Of a stretch of 5,097 nt of DNA, positions 1 through 5,097 are shown in pieces. Below the pieces are notes generated by a model, which was given only the letters and a program-made list of their open reading frames with translations, was not told where the DNA came from and did no database searches. A program made the position numbers and the translations under genes. The stretch is from an uncultured Oscillospiraceae bacterium (GTDB taxonomy: Bacteria; Bacillota; Clostridia; Oscillospirales; Acutalibacteraceae): positions 1-5,097 of the forward strand of contig CABQAA010000179.1 in NCBI GenBank assembly GCA_902461995.1, written 5' to 3'. Each line of letters opens with the position of its first letter. The first letter of the stretch is position 1.

Positions 1-107
1 AGGAAAACCGCATCAAGCTGATGCTGGCGAATGCCAAACTGGCCGCGGCCGACAAGACGGCGGAGCCAGCTGCCGACAGCGTTCCGCCGGCGGCTGTACG
101 CGGATGA
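1..107 (+). CDS. C-terminal end of an unidentified upstream gene (partial)
   Basis: The reading frame starting at base 3 is open from the window edge to a TGA at 105-107 and gives 34 residues. The first part (ENRIKLMLANAKLAA) looks like an amphipathic helix. The rest is a low-complexity Ala/Pro/Asp tail, typical of a poorly conserved C-terminus. Codon choice is GC-rich like tepA and ftsK, and a strong hairpin follows 35 bases after the stop, both of which support a real gene end. In B. subtilis the genes before tepA are dapA and an RNase J gene. The helix could be the last helix of a DapA-type protein, and it does not resemble the usual RNase J ending. This is a guess from context, because too little sequence is present to name the product. 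Confidence 0.6.
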   Translation, partial: ENRIKLMLANAKLAAADKTAEPAADSVPPAAVRG

Positions 108-142
108 GATCGGGCTTGCTTTTGACAAACATACAGGCTTAT

Positions 143-174
143 CACAAGGGCATGGCAATCGCCATGCCCTTGTG
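143..174 (+). terminator. Perfect 14-bp hairpin after the upstream gene, probable terminator without a U-tract
   Basis: Bases 143-156 (CACAAGGGCATGGC) are exactly complementary to 161-174, leaving a 4-base loop (AATC). An A-T pair and G-T wobbles can extend the stem slightly outward. It lies 35 bases after the stop at 107 and before the tepA leader, where a terminator is expected. No T-run follows (GTGATCCTGATCTTG), so it is not a textbook intrinsic terminator. It may act as a weak terminator or as an mRNA 3'-end stabiliser. Confidence 0.55.
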
Positions 175-259
175 GTGATCCTGATCTTGTATAAACGGTG
201 AACCGGTCCTGTGGCCGTCGCTTTGCCGAATTTGCTCGGCTGCGGCAGAATTTCAAAGC

Positions 260-288
260 GCATATTTGCCCTTTTGACGGCGAACACT
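260..288 (+). promoter_or_regulatory. Possible sigma-E-type (sporulation) promoter for tepA
   Basis: GCATATT at 260-266 matches the B. subtilis sigma-E -35 consensus KMATATT at all 7 positions. After exactly 14 bases comes CGAACACT at 281-288, which matches the -10 consensus CATACAHT at 6 of 8 positions. Transcription would begin near 295, about 35 bases before the tepA ribosome binding site. A sigma-A-like TTGACG (274-279) overlaps it but has no good -10 at proper spacing. The consensus is known from Bacillus; its use here is inference. Confidence 0.3.
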
Positions 289-328
289 AGCCTTTAGAGA
301 TGGCCGCCTATTGGAACGCGGTCCGAAG

Positions 329-336
329 AAAGGCGT
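329..336 (+). promoter_or_regulatory. Ribosome binding site that decides the tepA start
   Basis: AAAGGCGT matches the ideal AAAGGAGG at 6 of 8 positions. Measured from the end of this octamer, the ATG at 346 is 9 bases away and an in-frame TTG at 340 only 3. The other two complete genes in this window use 6-7 bases on the same measure. The ATG is therefore preferred, though the TTG cannot be excluded; it would add only two residues. Confidence 0.5.
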
Positions 337-345
337 GTTTTGAAC

Positions 346-1074
346 ATGAACGATACGAATCCCCATCCGGACACGGACGAAAAGGGCACCCATCCGCCCC
401 AAGGCGCGGAAGAGGCGACCGCCGTGCAGAATCAGCTTAAAGATGTGGTGGAAAACGGCGCCGTCACCACCAACAACGGCCGGCATGTGATCCATTGTCT
501 GACGATTATCGGTCAAATCGAAGGGCATTATGCGCTGCCAAGTGAAAATAAAACCACCAAATATGAGCATGTGATTCCCCAGTTGGTTGCCATTGAAGAG
601 AGTCAGGAAATCGAAGGCCTGCTTATCCTGCTCAACACGGTCGGCGGGGATATCGAAGCGGGTCTCGCTCTGGCGGAGTTGATCGCCGGCATGAAGAAAC
701 CCACGGTGTCCCTGGTTTTGGGCGGCGGGCATTCCATCGGGGTGCCGCTGGCTGTCGCGGCCAAAAAATCTTTTATCGCGCCCTCCGCGACGATGACGAT
801 TCATCCCGTGAGGATCAATGGGCTGGTTCTCGGTGTTCCCCAGGCGTTCACGTATTTTCAGCGGATGCAGGAGCGGATCACCCGCTTTGTAACCGATAAT
901 TCCCGCATGAGCTTTGGCCGCTTTACCGAACTGTGCATGAATACCGATGAACTCGCCACCGATGTGGGCAGCGTGCTCGACGGCGAGGACGCCGTGCAGG
1001 AGGGCCTGATCGATTCGCTCGGCTCCTTATCCGACGCCATCGAGGCGCTGTATACGATGATCGATCAAAAGTGA
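346..1074 (+). CDS. tepA: TepA, ClpP-like serine protease (translocation-enhancing protein family)
   Basis: This is a complete 242-residue protein, or 244 if the in-frame TTG at 340 is used (numbering below is from the TTG). After a variable hydrophilic N-terminus of about 48 residues comes the ClpP/crotonase fold. Residues 52-61 (HCLTIIGQIE) and 69-80 (ENKTTKYEHVIP) are close to B. subtilis TepA (YmfB) as I recall it. NTVGGD at 99-104 forms the oxyanion-hole region, Ser132 in GGGHSIG is the expected nucleophile and His155 in MTIHPVR the expected base. Asp208 (ATDVG) is a candidate third catalytic residue. Length and motifs fit the TepA family rather than true ClpP. In B. subtilis the protein has been linked to protein translocation and to a ClpP-like protease role in spore outgrowth, including degradation of small acid-soluble spore proteins. 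No signal peptide or membrane segment is seen, so it should be cytoplasmic. A possible sigma-E promoter lies upstream and a terminator downstream, so it is probably transcribed alone. Confidence 0.95.
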   Translation: MNDTNPHPDTDEKGTHPPQGAEEATAVQNQLKDVVENGAVTTNNGRHVIHCLTIIGQIEGHYALPSENKTTKYEHVIPQLVAIEESQEIEGLLILLNTVGGDIEAGLALAELIAGMKKPTVSLVLGGGHSIGVPLAVAAKKSFIAPSATMTIHPVRINGLVLGVPQAFTYFQRMQERITRFVTDNSRMSFGRFTELCMNTDELATDVGSVLDGEDAVQEGLIDSLGSLSDAIEALYTMIDQK

Positions 1075-1092
1075 AATCCAAGTGATTTCTGC

Positions 1093-1120
1093 GGCGCCCG
1101 TTCGTCGAACGGGCGCCTTT
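1093..1120 (+). terminator. Rho-independent terminator of tepA
   Basis: GGCGCCCGTTCG (1093-1104) and CGAACGGGCGCC (1106-1117) are perfectly complementary. In practice this is a 10-11-bp GC-rich stem with a 3-5-base loop. A short TTT follows at 1118-1120, then GCTG. It starts 18 bases after the tepA stop. The U-tract is short, so termination efficiency is uncertain, but stem and position are typical. Confidence 0.7.
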
Positions 1121-1257
1121 GCTGTAGGCCCCCTGCTCGATGGATCTCAAAAATCCGAGACAATCCTCCTTTTGAGAGAATAGGGAAAGCGGCTGTGACC
1201 GGATGCCATGATGTTGTTAGGAAAACATAGCAAAAACAACTATAATTAAAAAATATA

Positions 1258-1284
1258 TTGATTTTTTTGTGAATATTCTATACT
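1258..1284 (+). promoter_or_regulatory. Candidate promoter in an AT-rich island before the 137-residue protein
   Basis: Bases 1201-1300 contain about 24 G or C in 100, in sharp contrast to the flanking genes. Within this island TTGATT (1258-1263) precedes TATACT (1279-1284) with a short 15-base spacer. A perfect TATAAT lies at 1241-1246, but its only -35-like partner (TTGTTA, 1214-1219) is 21 bases away. A sigma-E-like -35, GAATATT (1271-1277), is also present, followed 15 bases later by only a 5-of-8 -10 match. A promoter is likely here, but which element is used is not settled. Confidence 0.4.
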
Positions 1285-1342
1285 GAAAATAAGAAACAAC
1301 AGGGATGGTGGCGGATACACTAGGACAGAAAGGAGATGCCCT

Positions 1343-1756
1343 GTGAAAACCGAACGGAAAGCAGCGGGAAAATGGATAGGAATGGCGGCGTTTGTGACTC
1401 TGGCGGCTATCGCCGGCGGACTGACGGTCTGGATGTGGAAGGGACGGCCGGCAGAGGAAGCCTTCCCCTTTCATGAGGATTTTTTTGATTGGACCGTGAC
1501 CGCGGAGGTCACACATATCGGGGATCATATGCTGGAGTATCGGACCGATCGGCTGGATGGAGTGAATCCGGGCGTATATAGGCTGGACGCAGACGTTCAT
1601 ACGCAGTTCTATGATGAATCCGGTCATAAAATCGCATGGAAGGACATCGAAGCGGGCGACACAATCCAATTTATGGCGGCTCGCGGCGTACTTCTGGAAA
1701 CGGACCCGCAGCAGCAGATGGTTTATCTCCCGGATATTGTGGTTGTGAAGAAGTGA
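1343..1756 (+). CDS. Small membrane-anchored protein of unknown function with a beta-rich outer domain
   Basis: This 137-residue protein starts with GTG. The start is fixed by a strong ribosome binding site, AGAAAGGAG at 1327-1335, 7 bases upstream. Residues 1-10 are basic (KTERK), and residues 11-32 form one hydrophobic helix. There is no Cys for a lipobox, so it is probably an uncleaved N-terminal anchor with about 100 residues outside the membrane. The outer part alternates short beta-type stretches: TVTAEVTHIG (51-60), an acidic turn, then THTQ-like and FYDESGHKIAW strands (to 99), DIEAGDTIQF (101-110) and LPDIVVV (129-135). A strand, then 'D..G..I.W.DI..GD.I.F', then a closing strand is the pattern of small OB-fold-like domains in Firmicute exported proteins such as the DUF3221/YobA type. 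That likeness is tentative and no catalytic residue is recognisable. In B. subtilis the small gene ylzJ sits between tepA and spoIIIE; this protein does not look like YlzJ. It appears to be transcribed alone. Confidence 0.85.
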   Translation: MKTERKAAGKWIGMAAFVTLAAIAGGLTVWMWKGRPAEEAFPFHEDFFDWTVTAEVTHIGDHMLEYRTDRLDGVNPGVYRLDADVHTQFYDESGHKIAWKDIEAGDTIQFMAARGVLLETDPQQQMVYLPDIVVVKK

Positions 1757-1763
1757 AGACAGC

Positions 1764-1813
1764 GCGGCCTATAGCGCATAATCGGATGTATAAGATCCGA
1801 GGATCCGCTTTTT
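1764..1813 (+). terminator. Probable terminator of the 137-residue protein gene
   Basis: GCGGCCT (1764-1770) can pair with AGG-AT-CCGC (1800-1808, with a 2-base bulge). This encloses an inner hairpin CGGAT/ATCCG (1783-1787 with 1795-1799). The outer stem is followed directly by TTTTT at 1809-1813. It begins 8 bases after the stop at 1756. The stem is interrupted and the enclosed loop long, so the call is moderate. Confidence 0.5.
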
Positions 1814-1908
1814 CCACGAATATATTGACCACAAATAGGGACATGGTAGGCCATTGTGTTGTGATATTCTTTCATAAACGCGATCTGGTGAAACATACCC
1901 CACATTTA

Positions 1909-1917
1909 TGATATGAT
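1909..1917 (+). promoter_or_regulatory. Extended -10 promoter element
   Basis: TGATATGAT fits the extended -10 pattern TGnTATAAT with one mismatch. A second TATGAT overlaps it at 1907-1912. No convincing -35 lies 16-18 bases upstream, which extended -10 promoters can tolerate. A transcript would start near 1924 and run into the gene-free structured interval. Confidence 0.35.
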
Positions 1918-1960
1918 GAGCCTTGCATGAAAGCCAAACCCTCGCGTATACTGATAGCAG

Positions 1961-1983
1961 CCTCCGGATGGACGATCCGGGGG
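1961..1983 (+). repeat. Inverted repeat, 9-bp hairpin
   Basis: CCTCCGGAT (1961-1969) pairs with ATCCGGGGG (1975-1983) through eight Watson-Crick pairs and one wobble, around the 5-base loop GGACG. It is the first of two hairpins placed 14 bases apart. No T-run follows. Confidence 0.6.
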
Positions 1984-1997
1984 AAGAGGGGTTAAGA

Positions 1998-2027
1998 GAG
2001 GCGGTATCCTATTCAGGATACCGCCTC
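1998..2027 (+). repeat. Perfect 13-bp inverted repeat with a 4-base loop
   Basis: GAGGCGGTATCCT (1998-2010) is exactly complementary to AGGATACCGCCTC (2015-2027), loop ATTC. It is not followed by a T-run, so it is not a standard terminator. Size and loop resemble the hairpin at 143-174, though the sequences differ. It may be a structural stem of an RNA or an operator-like palindrome. Confidence 0.8.
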
Positions 2028-2225
2028 GAACTGTATGGGGCGAAGGCATCATGGGAGGATTGCTTCTCCTCGAATTCCGGATATGTACTTTCCCTTGCAG
2101 ACGCGGGCGTAAAAGGCATGTGCAGAATACGAATACCGCTGTGTACAGGAGTCGGTAGAGTTTTTGCATACGCAATCCATCCGCGAAGATTGCCGGTTGA
2201 TCCGCCGACTGATCATTTTTGGTTC

Positions 2226-2299
2226 CGGCCGCAGGAAGCTGCCTCAATTTGTTGAGCTCCGGCCGGATGTTGGGGACCCTGGCCGGAATACAGCGGCCG
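2226..2299 (+). repeat. Nested inverted repeats forming a three-way fold
   Basis: An outer 7-bp stem, CGGCCGC (2226-2232) with GCGGCCG (2293-2299), encloses two side-by-side hairpins. One is CTCAA/TTGAG (2243-2247 with 2252-2256, loop TTTG); the other is TCCGGCC/GGCCGGA (2258-2264 with 2281-2287). All pairs are Watson-Crick and mutually compatible, giving a three-way junction. The GGCC-rich stems could also pair with each other in alternative ways. Confidence 0.5.
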
Positions 2300-2410
2300 T
2301 CTCCTTTTCTAAAAAGGTACACGGCAGATGCGTACGGCGGCGAGCTGAATATTTGTGGAAAACAGGCTGGAAGCGCGGCGGAAGAACGAACATGCATTGC
2401 AGGTCAGGGA

Positions 2411-2448
2411 GCGGTTCTGCGGCATACGGGACAGACAGTCCGCACCGC
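2411..2448 (+). repeat. Inverted repeat, interrupted 9-bp hairpin
   Basis: GCGG (2411-2414) pairs with CCGC (2445-2448) and TGCGG (2418-2422) with CCGCA (2440-2444), leaving a 3-base bulge. An alternative inner hairpin, GGAC/GTCC (2429-2432 with 2438-2441), competes with part of it. It lies just before the terminator at 2471. Confidence 0.4.
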
Positions 2449-2470
2449 CTCGAAATATTTGCGGTAAAAA

Positions 2471-2503
2471 CCCGGCTGGCTGTTGCTGAACCGGGCTTTT
2501 TTT
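2471..2503 (+). terminator. Intrinsic terminator closing the structured interval
   Basis: CCCGG (2471-2475) and CCGGG (2491-2495) form a GC stem around a 15-base loop. TTTTTTT follows at 2497-2503, and AAAAA at 2466-2470 can pair with part of the T-run. The A-run upstream may let it work weakly in the reverse direction as well. No convincing gene ends just before it, so it implies a transcript from the gene-free interval. Confidence 0.7.
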
Positions 2504-2511
2504 GTTATGAT
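2483..2511 (+). promoter_or_regulatory. Promoter of ftsK/spoIIIE, overlapping the preceding terminator
   Basis: TTGCTG (2483-2488, 3 of 6 to TTGACA) is followed after exactly 17 bases by TATGAT (2506-2511, 5 of 6). TG at 2503-2504 makes the -10 element extended (TGTTATGAT). The -35 lies in the terminator loop and the -10 directly after its T-run. Transcription would start near 2518, leaving a leader of about 100 bases. Confidence 0.5.
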
Positions 2512-2528
2512 AAGTAAGAGTGAACGAC

Positions 2529-2583
2529 CAGCAGGCCGTCCCAGGGGGCCTGCTGCTCTATTGGCGGCCGGATCCGGTCCGGC
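2529..2583 (+). promoter_or_regulatory. Structured 5' leader of ftsK/spoIIIE
   Basis: Two hairpins lie between the predicted start of transcription and the ribosome binding site. The first is CAGCAGGCC/GGCCTGCTG (2529-2537 with 2547-2555), 9 bp. The second is GCCGGA/TCCGGC (2567-2572 with 2578-2583), 6 bp with a 5-base loop. GCAGGC occurs at both 2531-2536 and 2582-2587, and GCCTGC (2548-2553) could pair with either copy, so two exclusive folds are possible. The ribosome binding site at 2607-2614 stays free in both. Confidence 0.4.
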
Positions 2584-2621
2584 AGGCTGCGAAAACGGAT
2601 AGGGAAAAGAGAGGATCGGTC

Positions 2622-5072
2622 ATGGCACAACGAAAAAAGGCGCCCTCCCGCAAGCCTGCGCCCCGCAAAGCGGCGGCGCAGAAGGCGGCCAGAACGCGGG
2701 CGGACAACGAGGCGGCGGCGAGTGCCCGGCACCAGACGGCGGCGATACTACTCTTTGCGGGCGCCATTCTGCTGCTATGCCTCGCGCTCATCAAGGGCGC
2801 GAATCTCTGGATGTGGCTGCATAATTTGGTGATGGGCCTGTTCGGTGTCTGTGCCTACATACTGCCTGTTCTCATGGGATATATTGCCGTCATCGCCGCG
2901 TTGGAGCGCCCGATTGGCAGCATGCGCAGCAAGCTGTGGCAATGCCTGCTTCTGCTCGTTATGATCGGCAGCGCTATCCATATCTTCACGGTGGATATCA
3001 CGGAGGGACAGCATTATTTCAGGGCGATTGCCCAGGCATGGAAGGACGGAACGGCCGTCCGAGGAAGCGGCGTGGCCGGGGTGCTGCTCGGCTATCCGCT
3101 TGAGTATTTCTTTACCGATACCGGCGCCAAAATCATCATCTGCCTGTTGATTTTTGTGTTCCTGATGCTGGTGACCGGCACCACCATCCTGACCCTGTTC
3201 CGCACCGTGTGGAAACCGGTCAAAAAGACCAAGGAGAGCATCGAAAGCGCTATGATCGCCGGGGCGGAGCGCCGCCGCGCGCCCGCGATCGACGTCGAAC
3301 TCGGCGAAGGCTATCCGGAAGAACCGCGGAAACCCCTCCGGTCCGAGACTCCGGCCTTGGAATCCGGACCCGAAAAGGATGAGGTCGCGGAAAAAATCGC
3401 CGCTCTGCAAAAAACGGCGGCAGAATTGGCCGATACCGAGAAACCGGCCCCCCGGGTGGAAGACCTGCTGCCGAAAAAGGCCGCCAAACCGGAAGAGCCG
3501 GCCGGAGAGCCCGACGGCGAACCCGAATCCGAGAAAAAGGCGGAGAAAAAACGCCCCGCTTACATGGAGGCCGAAGGGGACAGTTACCGCTATCCGCCGA
3601 TCTCTTTGCTCGACGAATCCAAAGGGGTGGATACCTCCCTGGCGGCGTCGGAGGAACACACGACGGCGGATCTGCTGGTCAATACCCTCAAGGAATTCGG
3701 CGTGAGCACACGGGTCATCGATGTCTCCCACGGCCCGACAGTCACGCGGTATGAGCTCCAGCCCAGCGCTGGGGTCAAAATCAGCCGGATCACCGGCCTG
3801 GCGGACGATATCGCGCTCCGCCTCGCCACCACCGGCGTGCGCATCGAGGCGCCGATTCCGAACAAAGCGGCGGTGGGGATCGAGGTGCCGAACCGCGTTG
3901 CGAGTGCGGTTTGCCTGCGGGAACTCATTGATTCGTCTGATTTTTCCACCGCCAAAAGCAAGCTGACCGTGGCGCTCGGGCGGGATATCGCGGGTAAAAT
4001 CGTGCTGGCAGACCTGGCCAAGATGCCCCATCTGCTCATTGCGGGTACGACGGGTTCCGGTAAATCAGTCTGTACCAACTCTATGATTCAGAGCGTCCTT
4101 TACCGCGCAAGCCCCAGCGACGTGCGAATGGTCCTTATCGATCCGAAACAGGTCGAGTTCGGCATTTATAACGGGATTCCCCACCTGCTTGTCCCCGTTG
4201 TGACCGATCCGCGCAAAGCGGCCGGCGCCCTCGGCTGGGCCGTGACCGAAATGCTGAACCGCTACAAGACCTTTGCGGAAAACAATGTGCGGGATCTCGC
4301 CTCCTATAACGACCTGGCCCGCCGCAGCGAAACGCTCCAGACCATGCCGCTGATCCTCATCGTGATCGACGAGCTGGCCGACCTGATGATGGCCGCGGCC
4401 AGCGAAGTCGAGGACGCGATCATCCGCCTCGCCCAGATGGCGCGCGCGGCGGGGATGCATCTGGTCATCGCGACGCAGCGCCCCTCTGTGGACGTCATCA
4501 CCGGCCTGATCAAGGCAAACATCCCGTCCCGTCTGGCCCTGACGGTGGCGTCGGCGGTCGATTCCCGCACCATTCTCGATACCGGCGGCGCGGAAAAACT
4601 GCTCGGCAAGGGCGACATGCTCTTCATGCCGGTCGGCTCCCCCAAGCCCATGCGGGTGCAGGGTTGCTTCGTCAGCAACCGGGAGGTGGAATCGGTGGTC
4701 GATTTCTTAAAATCCTCTCAGGAGAACGAATACGACGAGACGATCATGGAGGAAATCGAACGCCAGGCGGAAAACAGCGGAGCGGGCAAACCCAAAGCCA
4801 AGGCGGGTTCCCGCGACGATCTGCCGGATGGGGAAGGGGACGAACTGATTCCCCGCGCCATCGAGGTGGTGGTCGAAGCGGGCGAGGCGTCGGTGTCTCT
4901 GCTGCAGCGGCGGCTCCGCCTCGGCTATTCCCGGGCGGGGCGTCTGGTTGATGAGCTGGAGGAGAGGGGAATCGTCGGACCCAGAGAGGGCAGCAAATCC
5001 CGCCGCGTTCTCATCACCCGCCAGCAGTGGCTGGAAATGAATATGAACCGTCCCGATGAAGACACGGAATAA
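2622..5072 (+). CDS. ftsK: Membrane-anchored DNA translocase FtsK/SpoIIIE
   Basis: This complete 816-residue hexameric ATPase pumps double-stranded DNA through the division or sporulation septum. The ATG at 2622 is chosen because AAGAGAGG (2607-2614) lies 7 bases upstream. An in-frame GTG at 2520 would add 34 residues but has no ribosome binding site and sits at the predicted transcription start. Residues 1-38 are Lys/Arg/Ala-rich and cytoplasmic. Hydrophobic segments lie at about 40-58, 68-93, 105-124 and 168-193, with an amphipathic stretch at 149-165, matching the usual four-helix anchor. Residues 211-320 are a charged Pro/Glu/Lys linker. The motor follows: Walker A GTTGSGKS (475-482), DPKQVEFGIYNGIPHL (507-522), Walker B LILIVIDEL (577-585, Asp583/Glu584) and ATQRPSVDVITG (617-628). 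The winged-helix gamma domain (about 741-800: LGYSRAGRLVDELEERGIV, then SKSRRVL) reads DNA polarity sequences. The membrane anchor argues against soluble SftA. Proximity to tepA matches B. subtilis spoIIIE, but one protein may serve both division and sporulation here. All key residues are present. Confidence 0.97.
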   Translation: MAQRKKAPSRKPAPRKAAAQKAARTRADNEAAASARHQTAAILLFAGAILLLCLALIKGANLWMWLHNLVMGLFGVCAYILPVLMGYIAVIAALERPIGSMRSKLWQCLLLLVMIGSAIHIFTVDITEGQHYFRAIAQAWKDGTAVRGSGVAGVLLGYPLEYFFTDTGAKIIICLLIFVFLMLVTGTTILTLFRTVWKPVKKTKESIESAMIAGAERRRAPAIDVELGEGYPEEPRKPLRSETPALESGPEKDEVAEKIAALQKTAAELADTEKPAPRVEDLLPKKAAKPEEPAGEPDGEPESEKKAEKKRPAYMEAEGDSYRYPPISLLDESKGVDTSLAASEEHTTADLLVNTLKEFGVSTRVIDVSHGPTVTRYELQPSAGVKISRITGLADDIALRLATTGVRIEAPIPNKAAVGIEVPNRVASAVCLRELIDSSDFSTAKSKLTVALGRDIAGKIVLADLAKMPHLLIAGTTGSGKSVCTNSMIQSVLYRASPSDVRMVLIDPKQVEFGIYNGIPHLLVPVVTDPRKAAGALGWAVTEMLNRYKTFAENNVRDLASYNDLARRSETLQTMPLILIVIDELADLMMAAASEVEDAIIRLAQMARAAGMHLVIATQRPSVDVITGLIKANIPSRLALTVASAVDSRTILDTGGAEKLLGKGDMLFMPVGSPKPMRVQGCFVSNREVESVVDFLKSSQENEYDETIMEEIERQAENSGAGKPKAKAGSRDDLPDGEGDELIPRAIEVVVEAGEASVSLLQRRLRLGYSRAGRLVDELEERGIVGPREGSKSRRVLITRQQWLEMNMNRPDEDTE

Positions 5073-5097
5073 AGAGATCTGTAAAACAAATCGAGGC

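Larger units (their letters stand above)
1918..2503 (+). other. Gene-free structured interval, candidate non-coding RNA
   Basis: No protein gene is supported here. The open frames on both strands are short to moderate, lack good ribosome binding sites, and have products with no recognisable motif and erratic Cys/Arg/Pro-rich composition. The longest + frame at the 3' end reads straight through the terminator. What is visible is RNA-type structure: stems at 1961-1983 (9 bp with one wobble), 1998-2027 (13 bp), 2134-2157, 2226-2299 (multibranch), 2303-2317 (6 bp) and 2411-2448, closed by a terminator at 2471-2503 and preceded by an extended -10 element. I checked for signature sequences of RNase P RNA, tmRNA, SRP RNA, T-box and the common riboswitches and saw none. 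It could be a structured RNA of about 580 bases, a decayed gene, or ordinary spacer whose GC content makes hairpins by chance. Confidence 0.3.

Noticed and set aside
190..195. TATAAA as a -10 element for tepA
   Set aside because: The nearest -35-like sequence (TTGTGG at 170) is only 14 bases away and lies in the hairpin, and the extended TG is misplaced by one base.
253..804. Minus-strand open frame of 183 codons across tepA
   Set aside because: It lies opposite a strongly conserved gene and its product is His/Arg/Gly-rich with no motif; an antisense shadow.
1825..1853. TTGACC as the -35 of a promoter
   Set aside because: No -10-like sequence lies 16-18 bases downstream.
1923..2255. Plus-strand open frame of 110 codons
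   Set aside because: TTG start without a ribosome binding site; the frame runs through both arms of two hairpins and the product resembles nothing I recognise.
1906..2397. Minus-strand open frame of 163 codons in the gene-free interval
   Set aside because: No ribosome binding site, no recognisable motif, erratic Pro/Arg/Cys composition; it crosses several inverted repeats.
2164..2517. Plus-strand open frame of 117 codons before ftsK
   Set aside because: It begins with TTG, has only a poorly spaced AGGAG upstream, encodes a Cys/Arg/Gly-rich product without motifs and reads through the terminator at 2471-2503.
2520..2621. GTG at 2520 as the start of the translocase
   Set aside because: No ribosome binding site precedes it, it falls at the predicted transcription start, and the extra residues come from a hairpin-forming leader. 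The ATG at 2622 has a good site.
2775..4031. Minus-strand open frame of 418 codons inside the translocase gene
   Set aside because: Long antisense frames are common opposite GC-rich coding sequence. The product is rich in Arg, His, Gly and Phe and shows no domain, while the + strand is unmistakably FtsK/SpoIIIE.

Overview
The window reads as a chromosomal segment of an endospore-forming Firmicute, most likely a fairly GC-rich member of the Clostridia. The evidence is a ClpP-like TepA protease and a membrane-anchored FtsK/SpoIIIE DNA translocase close together on the same strand (in Bacillus subtilis, tepA/ymfB also lies just upstream of spoIIIE), Bacillus-type Shine-Dalgarno sequences, and intrinsic terminators. 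All supported genes are on the + strand. The genus cannot be fixed from the sequence alone.

Layout. Bases 1-107 are the last 34 codons of an upstream gene that I cannot identify with confidence. A 14-bp perfect hairpin follows at 143-174. A leader of about 170 bases holds a possible sporulation sigma-E-type promoter and leads into tepA (346-1074), which ends at a hairpin terminator. An AT-rich island (about 1220-1300) carries probable promoter elements for a small membrane-anchored protein of unknown function (1343-1756), which has its own terminator-like structure. From about 1757 to 2620 there is no convincing protein gene. This stretch holds an extended -10 element near 1912, a series of hairpins including a multibranch fold at 2226-2299, a clear terminator at 2471-2503, and then an extended -10 promoter that overlaps that terminator and drives a structured leader for ftsK/spoIIIE. 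The translocase gene (2622-5072) is complete, and the window ends 25 bases after it.

How the genes fit together. TepA and SpoIIIE/FtsK both have roles around sporulation in B. subtilis: a protease linked to spore outgrowth and protein turnover, and the pump that moves the chromosome through the septum. Each of the three complete genes appears to have its own promoter and terminator, so this is conserved neighbourhood rather than one operon. The least explained part is the roughly 580-base gene-free interval bounded by a promoter-like element and a terminator, which could encode a structured non-coding RNA.
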